From positions 1 through 57,715 of the forward strand of contig DATLNC010000044.1 in the NCBI GenBank assembly GCA_035536935.1: DNA of 57,715 bases, given 5' to 3'. This document shows, piece by piece, positions 48,682 to 57,715 of the stretch (position 1 is its first letter; each line of letters begins with the position of its first letter). The position numbers and the translations under genes are program-made. Source of the stretch: DATMER01 sp035536935 (GTDB lineage Bacteria; Acidobacteriota; Thermoanaerobaculia; Multivoradales; UBA5704). Below the pieces are notes generated by a model, which saw only the letters and a list, made by a program, of their open reading frames with translations, was not told where the DNA came from and did not search any database.

Positions 48682-49851
48682 TCAGTGAAACCGTACCGGC
48701 TCGACCGGCCCCGCGGGGATGTCCCCGCGCAGCACCGTCTCGCCTTCTACAGTGGTCCGCCCCTCTTCCATCAGCGCCTTGAAGCGGGCCAGGTCCTCGT
48801 CCATCTCCGTCTCGGGATCGCGTCCGAGCAGGGCGGCGATGGCGTGGCCGATCGAGCCGAGGGCTCCGGCGGGGGGGTGGATCGAGACCTGGAGGTCGAC
48901 CCGGGTCTCGGTCTCGCCGGTGGGGGTGAAATGCACGCTCCCCGAGTTGCCCAGGGCGGCGCCGGGCATGCTCTTCCAGGCCAGGACCCGCTCGGGCTCG
49001 AACACGCTCAGACAGGCATCCCACTCGAGGTGCGTGCCCGCGGGGCCGCGGACCACCCAGTGCCAGCAGTTGCTGCCGGTGCGCTCGACGTCCACGACGT
49101 TGGCCATGAAGCGGGGGAAGTTCTCGAACTCGGCCCAGTAGCCGAAGACGTCCTCGATCGGAGCGCCGACGAGGATCGTCTTGTGGATTTCCAGAGTCTG
49201 GGTCCCCGAGGAAGCCATGCCGCGGGCGATCAGTCCGATCCCGACCGTGCCGATGGCGAAGCCGAGCGGATCACGACGGTGGAAGCCGGCGAAGGCCAGC
49301 GCGCCGCCGGCCGTGGTGGCCAGCAGCCTCTTGGCCGGGGGCCAGGGGGGCGCTGTCCGGTTGCGCTTGCGCGGCTCGCCCTGGAGGGAGGAGACGCTCT
49401 CCGCGCTCTCGTGGACCCGGAGCTGGTCGTCCACCTTGCGCACGCCCCGGACGGAGCGCACGGCCGCGAGCAGGCCGGCCACCTCGGAGTCCAGGATCTC
49501 GCCCGCCAGGGTGATCTCGCCGTCGTCGGCCAGGACCTCGATGGCGTGGGAGTGGGAGACGAACCGGCCCATCTTCGACCGCACCCGGTCTTCGAGGACG
49601 CGGTCTTCGACGGGCTCGGCATTCAGATGCAGATGCAGCCGGGCCCCGGCCTCGGCGGCGAGCCCGCGGCTCCGGTGAGCGAGGTCGCGCGATGCCCGGC
49701 CCACGGCGGTCCCCCCAGCGCCGAGGACGTGCGCGGCTTTGCTGCGGACCATGGCCCGGCGCCGGCTCCCCCGTTCGGCATCGAGCAGGTACATGAGACC
49801 CGCCCCGATCCCCAGACTACCCAAAAGTGTCCACTGCTGGCGACGTTCCAT
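48682..49851 (-). CDS. BON plus SRPBCC (polyketide cyclase/START-like) two-domain protein
   Basis: This 389-residue protein has an N-terminal GIGAGLMYLLDAERGSRRRA, a BON domain (about 85-150, with EDRVRSKMGRFVSHSHAIEV and LAGEILDSEVAGLLAAVRSV), a hydrophobic segment (LGFAIGTVGIGLIARGMASS) and a C-terminal SRPBCC lipid-binding domain (EIHKTILVGAPIEDVFGYWA then ENFPRFMANVVDVERTGSN). I start at ATG 49851, five bases after GGAGGTG, rather than the GTG two codons earlier. A membrane-stress or lipid-handling role is inferred. Confidence 0.85.
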   Translation of the reverse strand: MERRQQWTLLGSLGIGAGLMYLLDAERGSRRRAMVRSKAAHVLGAGGTAVGRASRDLAHRSRGLAAEAGARLHLHLNAEPVEDRVLEDRVRSKMGRFVSHSHAIEVLADDGEITLAGEILDSEVAGLLAAVRSVRGVRKVDDQLRVHESAESVSSLQGEPRKRNRTAPPWPPAKRLLATTAGGALAFAGFHRRDPLGFAIGTVGIGLIARGMASSGTQTLEIHKTILVGAPIEDVFGYWAEFENFPRFMANVVDVERTGSNCWHWVVRGPAGTHLEWDACLSVFEPERVLAWKSMPGAALGNSGSVHFTPTGETETRVDLQVSIHPPAGALGSIGHAIAALLGRDPETEMDEDLARFKALMEEGRTTVEGETVLRGDIPAGPVEPVRFH

Positions 49852-49893
49852 AAGCACCTCCGCCGAGAGCGGGGTGCAAGGGGCGTACCGGAG

Positions 49894-50739
49894 CTACTCG
49901 GTCAGGATCCGCACGCCGCCGTTGGTGCTGCGCACGTGCAGCTTGCCGCCGCCGCCGTTGATGTCGCCGGTCAGCGACTTCTTCGTCTTGTGACCCCCTT
50001 CGACCGCCAGGTCGGAGTGGATGCCGCCGTTCGAGGTGGCGATGTCGACCGAGGCGCGGAGGTTTTCGGGGAGCCGCAGAGTGACGCTGCCGTTGGTGGT
50101 GCGCAGCGAGATGTCTCCGTCCACCTCGTTGAGCTGGGCGGTGATGCCGCCGTTGGTCGTAATGCCGTCCAGGCTGCCGGCCGCGTTGACCACGGTGAGG
50201 CCGCCGTTGGTCGAGCGCAGGCGGATGTTCCCCTCGACGTCCTCCACCGAGACGCCGCCGTTGGTGGTCGACAGCTGAGCCCGGCCGCGGGTGCCCACGA
50301 GGCGCACGCCGCCGTTCGTGCTCTCGAGGTTCGAGACCAGCTCCCGCGGCGCCTTGATCTTGTAGGTCACGCTCATGCTGACGCTGCTGCCGGACAGCCA
50401 GTCGAAGAAGCCGTCCCCCTCGTTCCTGGGGTATTTCGTCAGGATCTGCAGCGCGCCCGCGGAGGGCTGGACCTCGATCCGGAGCAGCTTCAACCCCTCC
50501 CGAGCCTTCTCCGCGTTCGCGGCCCGGACCTGCTTGATGGCCTCCACCTGGACCTCGTTGCGGTCCCAGGCCTCGACGGTGATGCCGCCGTTGGTGTTCT
50601 CCACCCGCAGCTCGCCGCCGGCTTGCAGGGGGTAGGTCTTCTGGAAAGTCTCCTTGACGGTCTCCGACGCCCGGGCGGGCGATGTCCAAGCCATTGCGAA
50701 AACGGCCAGGGCGGGGATGATCAGCTTCCGTAGGGTCAT
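49894..50739 (-). CDS. Exported DUF4097 beta-solenoid-like protein
   Basis: This 281-residue protein has a signal peptide ending PARA. It is built almost wholly of short beta repeats with a Thr/Ser-Asn-Gly-Gly turn: ENTNGGITVEAWD, ESTNGGVRLVGT, STTNGGVSVEDVEGNIRL, RSTNGGLTVVNAAGSLDG, ITTNGGITAQLNEVDGDI, RTTNGSVTLRL, TSNGGIHSDL and RSTNGGVRILTE. This is the DUF4097/DUF4098 pattern, found in putative adhesins and in proteins next to anti-sigma or PspC genes. There are no catalytic motifs. It is divergent from the R3H ATPase. Confidence 0.85.
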   Translation of the reverse strand: MTLRKLIIPALAVFAMAWTSPARASETVKETFQKTYPLQAGGELRVENTNGGITVEAWDRNEVQVEAIKQVRAANAEKAREGLKLLRIEVQPSAGALQILTKYPRNEGDGFFDWLSGSSVSMSVTYKIKAPRELVSNLESTNGGVRLVGTRGRAQLSTTNGGVSVEDVEGNIRLRSTNGGLTVVNAAGSLDGITTNGGITAQLNEVDGDISLRTTNGSVTLRLPENLRASVDIATSNGGIHSDLAVEGGHKTKKSLTGDINGGGGKLHVRSTNGGVRILTE

Positions 50740-50819
50740 ATCTCTCCTCCTTCTTTCAGTCCCCCTACGGCCGGAGCGGCCAAAAGGTTACAGGCATCTT
50801 TCTTGCGCGGGAAACGTTG

Positions 50820-50825
50820 TAGCCT
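50820..50825 (+). promoter_or_regulatory. TAGCCT -10-like box, leaderless R3H ATPase gene
   Basis: TAGCCT ends 6 nt before ATG 50832 and there is no Shine-Dalgarno sequence. Confidence 0.4.
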
Positions 50826-50831
50826 CTAGCC

Positions 50832-52487
<1,656 letters not shown>

Positions 52488-52493
52488 GGTCCT

Positions 52494-52552
52494 TGTAGGG
52501 GCGGCCCTTGTGGCCGCCCTCCAGCCAGGGCACCTACAAGGGGTGCCCCTAC
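52494..52552. repeat. REP-like double-hairpin element, copy 2
   Basis: The element has the same architecture as the copy at 7032: GGGCGGCC-CTTGT-GGCCGCCC, then GGGCACC-TACAAGG-GGTGCCC, with outer ends TGTAGGGGC and GCCCCTACA fully complementary. It separates the convergent R3H and XRE genes and overlaps the XRE stop by a few bases, so it may serve as a bidirectional terminator. Confidence 0.85.
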
Positions 52553-52989
52553 ACAGACGGTTTGCCCATGTCGGCGAAGAACTTGCCCAGGGCGGCCATC
52601 ACCATGCGCTCGATATCGGCCTGGGTCGGGTTCTGTATCGCCGACAGTGGAGCCGGCTCCTGCTCCTCGTCCGCGGGCCGCAGCGCAGCCGGCTCTCTGT
52701 CCTTGCCCGGATGGAGCTGCTCCAGCAGCCGTTGGAGGCGCCAGGCGTCGCCGCTTTCCTCGTCGCGCTGCGGGTAGGCCGCGCGGAAGAACCGCGAGGG
52801 CGCGAAGCCGATCACTTCGCAGACGTCAAGAATGTGCTTTATCTTCAGCTCGATGCCGCCGCTGAACAGGCGGCTGAGGCTGCCGCTGCTCAGGCTGAGC
52901 TTGCGCTCGACCTCGCGTTGGGTGATGTTGGAGAACTTGACCGCAGCAGATAAGAGATTTGTGAGTCGCACGACCTCGTCTTCGTTCAT
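52549..52989 (-). CDS. XRE-family helix-turn-helix regulator
   Basis: This 146-residue protein has an N-terminal Cro/C1-type HTH: NITQREVERKLSLSSGSLSR then LFSGGIELKIKHILDVCEVI. It has a Glu/Pro-rich middle and a C-terminal helix (DIERMVMAALGKFFADMG). Targets are unknown. The last codons (GKPSV) lie inside the REP-like element, suggesting that insertion of the element reshaped the C-terminus. Confidence 0.8.
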   Translation of the reverse strand: MNEDEVVRLTNLLSAAVKFSNITQREVERKLSLSSGSLSRLFSGGIELKIKHILDVCEVIGFAPSRFFRAAYPQRDEESGDAWRLQRLLEQLHPGKDREPAALRPADEEQEPAPLSAIQNPTQADIERMVMAALGKFFADMGKPSV

Positions 52990-53060
52990 AGTGCCGATAG
53001 CCTACTTCATTCCTGAAGGGCGTGCCAAATCCGGCGCCGAAACCCGGAAACCTGACACCA

Positions 53061-54143
53061 CTAGCGTTTGCGCGAAATCAATAAAGTCTGGCAGATTTCC
53101 GGGTAGGGGCGCTCCGTGACGATGTCGAATCCGGCCTCGTCCAGCCACCTGCGATGGTCCGCGGCGGGGTAGGCCATGCCGCTGCCGCTCGCCGACGCCA
53201 CGAAATAGACCGAGGATTTCACGGCCTGCAGCGGCCCGGTCTCGTCGTCAGTTGCGGTCATCGTCCAGAGGAAGACCCGGCCTCCCGGCTCGAGGGCGCG
53301 CTGGACCTTGCCGTAGATCTCCTGGATGCGCTCCGGGGCGAAGATCTCCACGAAGTGGGAGAGGAGCACGGCGTCGTAGCCCTCGGGAAGCTCCTCGGCG
53401 AAGATGTCGCCGGGGTGGAAGCTCACCCGGCCGGACATCCCGTTCCGGCGGACGTTCTCGGCCGCGTTGTCGCAGACCGTGGGCAGGTCGAAGAGGGTGC
53501 CCTGCACGCCGGGGTTCTTCTCCAGCAGCCGCATCTGGACCGAGGCGTTGCCGCCGCCCACGTCGAGCAGCCGCCGTACGCCATCCAGGTCCCCGGGCTC
53601 GAGGCTCAGGCTGTTGATCTTGGAGAACTCGGCCATGGCCTTGTGGAAGAGGTCTTCCAGCCCCTTGTCCTCGGCGAAAGCCTGATAGAGGGTCTTCGTG
53701 TCCTCGTACCCGAGCGCCCGCAGGCCCACCGGGCGGCCGGCGCGGATCGAGTCGAGCAGCAGGTTGCAGGTCTTCTGCTGGACCTCGCGGGTGAAGCGGA
53801 CGAAGCCCAGCATGCAGTACTGCGCCCCCTCGACCAGGTAGGCGGTTGCCGGCGGGGCATTGCGGTACGAACCGTCCGCGTTGCGTTCGGTCAGGCCCGC
53901 CTCGGTACAGCCCAGGAGGAGGATGCGCGCGCCGTGGCCGGAGATCCCTAGATGCCCGGCGACCTGCTCGACCGTGGCAGACCCGGCCCGGTCCAGGTAG
54001 GTGAACAGTCCCAGCTCGCACGACGCGGTCAGGATCTCGGTCCGGATATAGCCGTTGAGGCTCTCTCCCAGCGCCATCCAGGGGCTCTGCCCGGTTGTCA
54101 CAAGTCCACCTGCCTTTCTTGGAAAGTCGGCGCAATCTAACAT
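53061..54143 (-). CDS. SAM-dependent O-methyltransferase (acetylserotonin-type, class II)
   Basis: This 360-residue protein has an N-terminal winged-helix dimerisation domain (IRTEILTASCELGLFTYLDR, then TVEQVAGHLGISGHGARILL) and a Rossmann methyltransferase domain. The latter has motif I RRLLDVGGGNASVQMRLLEK, FDLPTVCDNAAENV, GDIFAEELPEGYDAVLLSHF and a final LDEAGFDIVTERPYP. This matches hydroxyindole/polyketide O-methyltransferases acting on small molecules. ATG 54143 is preceded by GAAGGAAGG; an upstream GTG (54158) is less likely. No biosynthetic cluster is adjacent. Confidence 0.85.
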   Translation of the reverse strand: MLDCADFPRKAGGLVTTGQSPWMALGESLNGYIRTEILTASCELGLFTYLDRAGSATVEQVAGHLGISGHGARILLLGCTEAGLTERNADGSYRNAPPATAYLVEGAQYCMLGFVRFTREVQQKTCNLLLDSIRAGRPVGLRALGYEDTKTLYQAFAEDKGLEDLFHKAMAEFSKINSLSLEPGDLDGVRRLLDVGGGNASVQMRLLEKNPGVQGTLFDLPTVCDNAAENVRRNGMSGRVSFHPGDIFAEELPEGYDAVLLSHFVEIFAPERIQEIYGKVQRALEPGGRVFLWTMTATDDETGPLQAVKSSVYFVASASGSGMAYPAADHRRWLDEAGFDIVTERPYPEICQTLLISRKR

Positions 54144-54175
54144 GAAACCTTCCTTCACGGGCTGCGTAGACCCTC

Positions 54176-54215
54176 TTGACGATCAACTACCCGGGTAGTA
54201 CTATCCTGGTAGTTG
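54176..54215 (+). promoter_or_regulatory. BlaI-type operator overlapping a sigma-70 promoter
   Basis: TTGACG (54176-54181) and TACTAT (54199-54204) are separated by 17 bp. The dyad CAACTACC (54184-54191) / GGTAGTTG (54208-54215) brackets the -10, and an inner palindrome CTACCCGGGTAG lies at 54188-54199. BlaI/CopY repressors bind dyads of the TACTACA/TGTAGTA type, so autoregulation by the following gene is likely. Confidence 0.7.
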
Positions 54216-54230
54216 AAGGGGAGAGACGAC

Positions 54231-54614
54231 ATGGATGAAACGGAATCCCATCACCTCGGAGATCTGCAGCTCGCCATCATGCGGATCCTCTGGAGCCAGG
54301 GTGAGGCGAGCGTTGCGGACGTGCACGAGGCGCTGGAGCCCGAGCGGGGGCTGGCGCTGACGACGATCGCCACGATGCTCGCGAAGATGGAGAAGAAGGG
54401 CGTGGTCGATCACCGCGCGGAAGGCCGGCGGTTCATCTACCGGCCGACCGTGAGCGAGGGCCAGGTGCGCCGGTCCATGGTGACGGACCTGACGTCGCAG
54501 CTCTTCCGGGGCGATGTGTTCGCCCTGGTGAACCATCTGTTGTCGGAGCACGAGATCGATGCGCGGGAGCTGGACCAGCTCCGCGGTCTCATCGCGGCCA
54601 AGGAGGACCGGTGA
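54231..54614 (+). CDS. blaI: BlaI/MecI/CopY-family transcriptional repressor
   Basis: This 127-residue winged-helix protein has LGDLQLAIMRILWSQGEASV, ADVHEALEPERGLALTTIAT, MLAKMEKKGVVDHRAEGRRF and the C-terminal dimerisation helices (LVNHLLSEHEIDARELDQLR). It represses its own operon until cleaved by, or signalled from, an M56 membrane protease. ATG 54231 follows AGGGGAG; a TTG six codons earlier would start inside the operator. Its stop overlaps the M56 gene start (TGATG). Confidence 0.9.
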   Translation: MDETESHHLGDLQLAIMRILWSQGEASVADVHEALEPERGLALTTIATMLAKMEKKGVVDHRAEGRRFIYRPTVSEGQVRRSMVTDLTSQLFRGDVFALVNHLLSEHEIDARELDQLRGLIAAKEDR

Positions 54615-56605
54615 TGTTCGAGAACCTGATGAACCAGGCCTCTGCCTGGCTGCTGACCTACTCCCTGCACAGCACGCTCTTCCTGGCCCTCGCCTGGCTC
54701 GCCTCGAAGCGGCTTGCCGGCCGCTGGGCGCGCCTGGAAGAGGCGATGTGGCGCTTCGCCCTGGTGGCGGCGCTGGTGACCGCCACGGTCCAGCTCGCCG
54801 CCGGCTGGGAGCCGGTCGCGGGCCGCTGGGCCTTGCGCTGGTCCCTGGAAACTCCGCCCGCCGCTTCCCCGGTGGAGACGGCCTCCCGGTCCCTGCTGCC
54901 GGCAAGGGCCCTGCGAGCCGCCCCGGCGGTCCCCGCCTCATCCCCGGGTCCGGCGCTGCCGTCCTGGCCCTTCGATCTCCGCTCGACCGTGCTCGGCCTC
55001 TGGGCCTGCGGCGCGTTGTTCCTCTGCCTGCGCTGGACCGCGTCGTACCTCCGCCTGAAGCGGCGCCTGCGGGCTCGTCCCGAGGTGGTCGGCGGCGGGA
55101 TGTTCACCCTGATGCGCCAGCTCTCCGGGGACCTGGGCCTCGCTCCTCTGGTGCGCCTGACCTGCTCGTCGCGCGTCTCGGTGCCGGTGGCGCTGGGGCT
55201 CGGCCGGCCGGAGATCTGCGTGCCGCCCCGTGCCCTGTCCCACCTGGAGCCGGAGCAGCAGGAGGGGATGCTGGCTCACGAGCTGGCCCACCTGGTGCGG
55301 CGCGATCCGTTCTGGCTGGCATTCAGCCGGATGCTGGCGGGCGCGCTCTTCTTCCAGCCGCTCAACTGGGTCGCCTGCCGCCGGCTGCGGGAGCTTTCGG
55401 AGCGGCTCTGCGACGAGTGGGCGGTGGAGCGTACCGGCCGGCCGCTGTCGCTGGCCCGCTGCCTGGCCGAGGTGGCCGGCTGGTCGGTCCGATCGTCCTC
55501 CTCGCTGCCGGTCCCTAGCATGGCTGACCGTCCGTCCAGCCTGGCGAAGCGCATCCGCCACCTTCTGGACTATTCATCGCCCGAGCGCCGTGTCCGGCCC
55601 GTCTGGATCGGCGCCGGCATGCTGGTCCTGCTGGCTGCCGTCGCGACCGTGGCCCCGGGGGTCTATGCCGCGGTGGCCGTCGAAGAGCCGCGCCAGGAGA
55701 CTCTCGTCGAGGCCGAAGAATCGGTCGAGCCGGAGGATCCCGCCGAGCCCGTCTACGAGATCGTCGACGACGAGATCGAAGCGCAAGTCGAAGGCGAGCT
55801 GGCGGGCATGGAAGCCGAGCTGGACGGCATGGATGCCAGCCTGGAAGCCGCGCTCGCGCCGCTGGAGGATCTCGACGGATTCGTAGGGGATTTCGATTTC
55901 GACTTCGATGGGCTGGCCGTTCTCTCCGAAGAGGAAGCTGACGAGATCGCGGACATGGCCGAGGAGGTCTCCGAGAAGTACGCCGACGAGTACGCGGCCC
56001 TGGCGGAGTCGATGATGGCCGACATGGAGCCGGAGCTGGAGCGCATCTCCGAGGAGATCAACAGCAAGCTGGCTCCCGAGATCGAGCGGATCTCGGAAGA
56101 GGTGAACCGGGAGCTCATGCCGGAGATCGAGCGCATCTCCGAGCGGGTCGCCAACGAGATGGAGCCCGAGCTCGAGCGGCTGCGCGCCGATGCCGACCGC
56201 CTGCGCCGGCAGGGCGGTCTCTCCGTGGAGGAGCGCGAGCGCATCCGGCAGCAGGCGCGGGAAATCTCCCGCCGTGCCCGTCCGAGCGAGGACGAGATGA
56301 AGGCGATCCGCGAGAGCCAGCAGAAGTACCGCGACGAGATGCGGAAGTTCATGGAGGATCACCGCGAGGAGATGGAGGCGATGCGCAGCGAGGCCCGCGC
56401 CCACTCCGAGGCCATGCGGGAACAGATCCACCAGCGGATGGAAGCCGATCCCAAGTTCCGCGAGCTGCGGGAGCGCCATCGCCGAGATGTGGAGCAGATC
56501 CGCGAGCGGCACCGCGAGGAGATGCGGCAGCACCGCGAGAAGATGAAGCGGGACAAGGAGAAGGAAAAGGACAAAGAGAAGGAAAAGGACGAGAAGCAGG
56601 TCTAG
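54614..56605 (+). CDS. BlaR1-like M56 membrane metallopeptidase with a long charged coiled-coil tail
   Basis: This 663-residue protein has N-terminal membrane helices, zinc motif HELAH at 222-226 (MLAHELAHLVRRDPFWLAFS) and the downstream ligand region RLCDEWAVERTGRP. A further membrane helix (IGAGMLVLLAAVATVAPGVY) lies near residue 340. Instead of a penicillin-binding sensor it ends with about 300 acidic then basic residues forming a continuous coiled coil (MEPELERISEEINSKLAPEI and similar repeats, ending in a lysine-rich run of KEKDKEKEKD type). Acting with the repressor, it should cut BlaI in response to an envelope signal. Confidence 0.9.
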   Translation: MFENLMNQASAWLLTYSLHSTLFLALAWLASKRLAGRWARLEEAMWRFALVAALVTATVQLAAGWEPVAGRWALRWSLETPPAASPVETASRSLLPARALRAAPAVPASSPGPALPSWPFDLRSTVLGLWACGALFLCLRWTASYLRLKRRLRARPEVVGGGMFTLMRQLSGDLGLAPLVRLTCSSRVSVPVALGLGRPEICVPPRALSHLEPEQQEGMLAHELAHLVRRDPFWLAFSRMLAGALFFQPLNWVACRRLRELSERLCDEWAVERTGRPLSLARCLAEVAGWSVRSSSSLPVPSMADRPSSLAKRIRHLLDYSSPERRVRPVWIGAGMLVLLAAVATVAPGVYAAVAVEEPRQETLVEAEESVEPEDPAEPVYEIVDDEIEAQVEGELAGMEAELDGMDASLEAALAPLEDLDGFVGDFDFDFDGLAVLSEEEADEIADMAEEVSEKYADEYAALAESMMADMEPELERISEEINSKLAPEIERISEEVNRELMPEIERISERVANEMEPELERLRADADRLRRQGGLSVEERERIRQQAREISRRARPSEDEMKAIRESQQKYRDEMRKFMEDHREEMEAMRSEARAHSEAMREQIHQRMEADPKFRELRERHRRDVEQIRERHREEMRQHREKMKRDKEKEKDKEKEKDEKQV

Positions 56606-56623
56606 GAAAGATTTGGTCTAGGA

Positions 56624-56673
56624 GCGGGCGGAGAGCTCTCCGGATCCGGCCCCGTGGGGGCCTCTCCGCCCGC
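56624..56673 (+). terminator. Terminator hairpin after the M56 gene
   Basis: GCGGGCGGAGAG (56624-56635) pairs perfectly with CTCTCCGCCCGC (56662-56673) across a loop that is itself structured. GTTCTAG follows. It separates two convergent genes. Confidence 0.6.
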
Positions 56674-56676
56674 GTT

Positions 56677-57279
56677 CTAGCTTCCCCGCACGCTCCGCAG
56701 CATCTTCAGGAAGTTCTCCCTCTCGGCGGTCAGGGTCGCGTCGGGTCCCGTGGCCTTGAAGAACCAGGGTCCGCCGGGCCCCTCCACCACGGCGCCGTAG
56801 AGCCGGGAGTTCGGCTGCTCGGTCGCCGGCCCCGTCCCCATGTTGCTCGGCTTCAGCGTCCCGGCCACGTCGATCCAGGTGACGCGGAAACCATTGGCTT
56901 CGAAGGTCTCGGGCTGCGGATTCGAGCCGGGCGCGGGTTCCATCTGATCCACCCAGCGCTGGATGTTGGCCTCGACTCCGCCGCCGCCGCCCGGTCCGAA
57001 GAAGAAGACCACGAGGTCGCCGGGTCCGCCCGCGCCCGGAATCGTGGCCTGGGCCATGCGCATCGAGGTCGCCGGAGCCTGCTGCTGCCAGTTGGCAGGA
57101 AAGTCGAACTTGATGGACCCGCCCTCGGCCTGCCCGCCGCCCACCGGCTCGCCGCGGGAGGACATGGGTGCGGGCGCGCCCTGGGCCGTGACGTCGGGAG
57201 GAGGGCCCTCCTCGCCGCCCTTGCAGGCAGCCAGGGGCAGAAGGAGCACGGGGATCGTGAGCAGGGCTTTGCGGATCAT
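56677..57279 (-). CDS. Exported lipoprotein of unknown function
   Basis: This 200-residue protein has a lipoprotein signal (IRKALLTIPVLLLPLAAC, lipobox LAAC-K). The body has strands (SIKFDFPANWQQQAPATSMR, LVVFFFGPGGGGGVEANIQR) and ends with WFFKATGPDATLTAERENFL and KMLRSVRGS. The tail resembles small secreted proteins with PsbP-like or 'NTF-like' folds, but I do not recognise the family with confidence. TAGGCT lies 6 nt before the ATG. It is divergent from the tRNA-Sec gene. Confidence 0.75.
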   Translation of the reverse strand: MIRKALLTIPVLLLPLAACKGGEEGPPPDVTAQGAPAPMSSRGEPVGGGQAEGGSIKFDFPANWQQQAPATSMRMAQATIPGAGGPGDLVVFFFGPGGGGGVEANIQRWVDQMEPAPGSNPQPETFEANGFRVTWIDVAGTLKPSNMGTGPATEQPNSRLYGAVVEGPGGPWFFKATGPDATLTAERENFLKMLRSVRGS

Positions 57280-57305
57280 CCGCCGAGCCTACTACAATCC
57301 CCTTC

Positions 57306-57405
57306 GGAAGCGCTCGGGGGCTGGTGCCTCCTGCGGTCTTCAAAACCGTTGTCCGGCGCCGGTTGCGGCGTCGGGGGTGGGTTCGATTCCCATGCGCTTC
57401 CGCCA
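57306..57405 (+). tRNA. selC: tRNA-Sec (anticodon TCA)
   Basis: The ends GGAAGCGC (57306-57313) and GCGCTTCC (57394-57401) form an 8-bp acceptor stem, followed by G and encoded CCA. The D arm GGGGGC-TGGT-GCCTCC is a 6-bp stem. The anticodon stem-loop GCGGT-CTTCAAA-ACCGT has TCA at 57340-57342. A long variable arm precedes the GGTTCGATTCC T-loop. Eight-pair acceptor, 6-bp D stem, long variable arm and UCA anticodon together identify bacterial selenocysteine tRNA, so this genome should decode some UGA codons as selenocysteine. No selA, selB or selD gene is in the window. Confidence 0.95.
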
Positions 57406-57464
57406 TTCACCTGGAAAGCTTGGTTTTGGGGGACCAGTTCCCCGTCCCTTCGTACCGGGCGTCG

Positions 57465-57715
57465 GTACACAGGAACGGGACGCTCGTATATCGGGGAGAG
57501 TGGCTGGTACACGCGTACGAGTCGCCGGTACGCATGGACGAGTGGCTCGTACGCATGGACGAGTGGCTGGTACACATGGACGAGTGGCTCGTACGGCTGG
57601 GGGCGAGGCTCGTACGCATGTACGAGTCGCTGGTACGGCCGTACGAGTCGGCGGTACACACGGGGCGGACGCCCGTACACATGGAATGGTCGCCGGTACA
57701 CGCGGGGGAGTCGCT
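57465..57715. repeat. Array D: 21-bp periodic GTAC-centred units, runs off the window
   Basis: Eleven complete 21-nt units start at 57465, 57486 and so on to 57675, and a twelfth is cut by the window end. Every unit starts with GTAC except one with GTAT. The middle is often GGACGAGTGGCTC or GTACGAGTCGC. GTAC itself is self-complementary and is usually flanked by complementary-like bases (TCGTACG, TGGTACA). The array begins 60 bp after tRNA-Sec. Frames are open on both strands (7-residue repeats such as AYEPLVH on the minus strand), but the reverse frame crosses the tRNA and has no plausible start. Confidence 0.85.

Noticed and set aside
57276..57701. Repeat protein on the minus strand across array D
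   Set aside because: The frame runs antisense through the tRNA-Sec gene and into non-repetitive residues; openness follows from the 21-bp period.

Overview
The window is a GC-rich bacterial chromosome segment. Five tandem genes (32465-43311) belong to the secreted 'VWFA-related Acidobacterial domain' family. Together with the high GC content, an AtuA-type acyl-CoA cluster and a molybdopterin-synthase fusion, they point to Acidobacteriota, possibly Thermoanaerobaculia. This placement is inferred from gene content only. Most genes look like ordinary chromosomal genes, interrupted by a few small decayed or horizontally acquired islands.

Layout. 1-2650 is a decayed island: a transposase-like tail, a 21-bp periodic repeat array, an orphan ribbon-helix-helix antitoxin whose VapC partner is cut after four codons, and a broken OLD-type ATPase/TOPRIM nuclease. 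2735-3616 holds three RebB-like R-body genes. 3603-10102 encodes secreted proteins: a ScyD-like propeller, an M16 homologue without its metal site, an S10 carboxypeptidase and an SH3/gluzincin protease. 10090-17541 combines a MoaD-MoaE fusion, CsbD, a biotin-dependent carboxylase beta subunit, a BrnT/BrnA pair, a ferritin-like protein, and an AtuA / AtuA-C / enoyl-CoA hydratase / HAD operon. 17543-24808 is housekeeping: rhodanese, hydrolase, YgfZ, ErpA-like, HAD, thymidine kinase, thioesterase, and an ECF sigma with its anti-sigma. 24903-27016 is a TreZ relic fused to the front of a glycogen debranching enzyme. 27256-30659 carries envelope genes (M23, L,D-transpeptidase). 30745-43311 has an AI-2E permease, DinB and the five VWA paralogues. 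43331-47953 contains an RlmI-like methyltransferase, a solitary ketosynthase, a decayed region and a BrnT-like plus PDDEXK-like module. 48003-57405 contains BON proteins, a DUF4097 protein, an R3H ATPase, an XRE regulator, an O-methyltransferase, a BlaI/M56 pair, a lipoprotein and a selenocysteine tRNA.

The most unusual signal is a class of intergenic arrays that standard gene calling does not explain. Four loci (about 280-657, 27021-27260, 44511-44940 and 57465 to the window end) consist of degenerate units with a period of 20 or 21 bp, i.e. about two helical turns. Each locus has its own consensus, and each core is close to self-complementary or occurs in both orientations. Two of them lie between convergent genes and one directly follows tRNA-Sec. 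They are not CRISPRs, and the 20-bp examples cannot encode a protein repeat.

A second window-wide pattern is regulatory. Many genes have a TANNNT -10 hexamer only 6-9 nt upstream of the start codon, usually without a Shine-Dalgarno sequence, which implies leaderless mRNAs. Three copies or fragments of a double-hairpin REP-like element are also present (7032, 44487, 52494).
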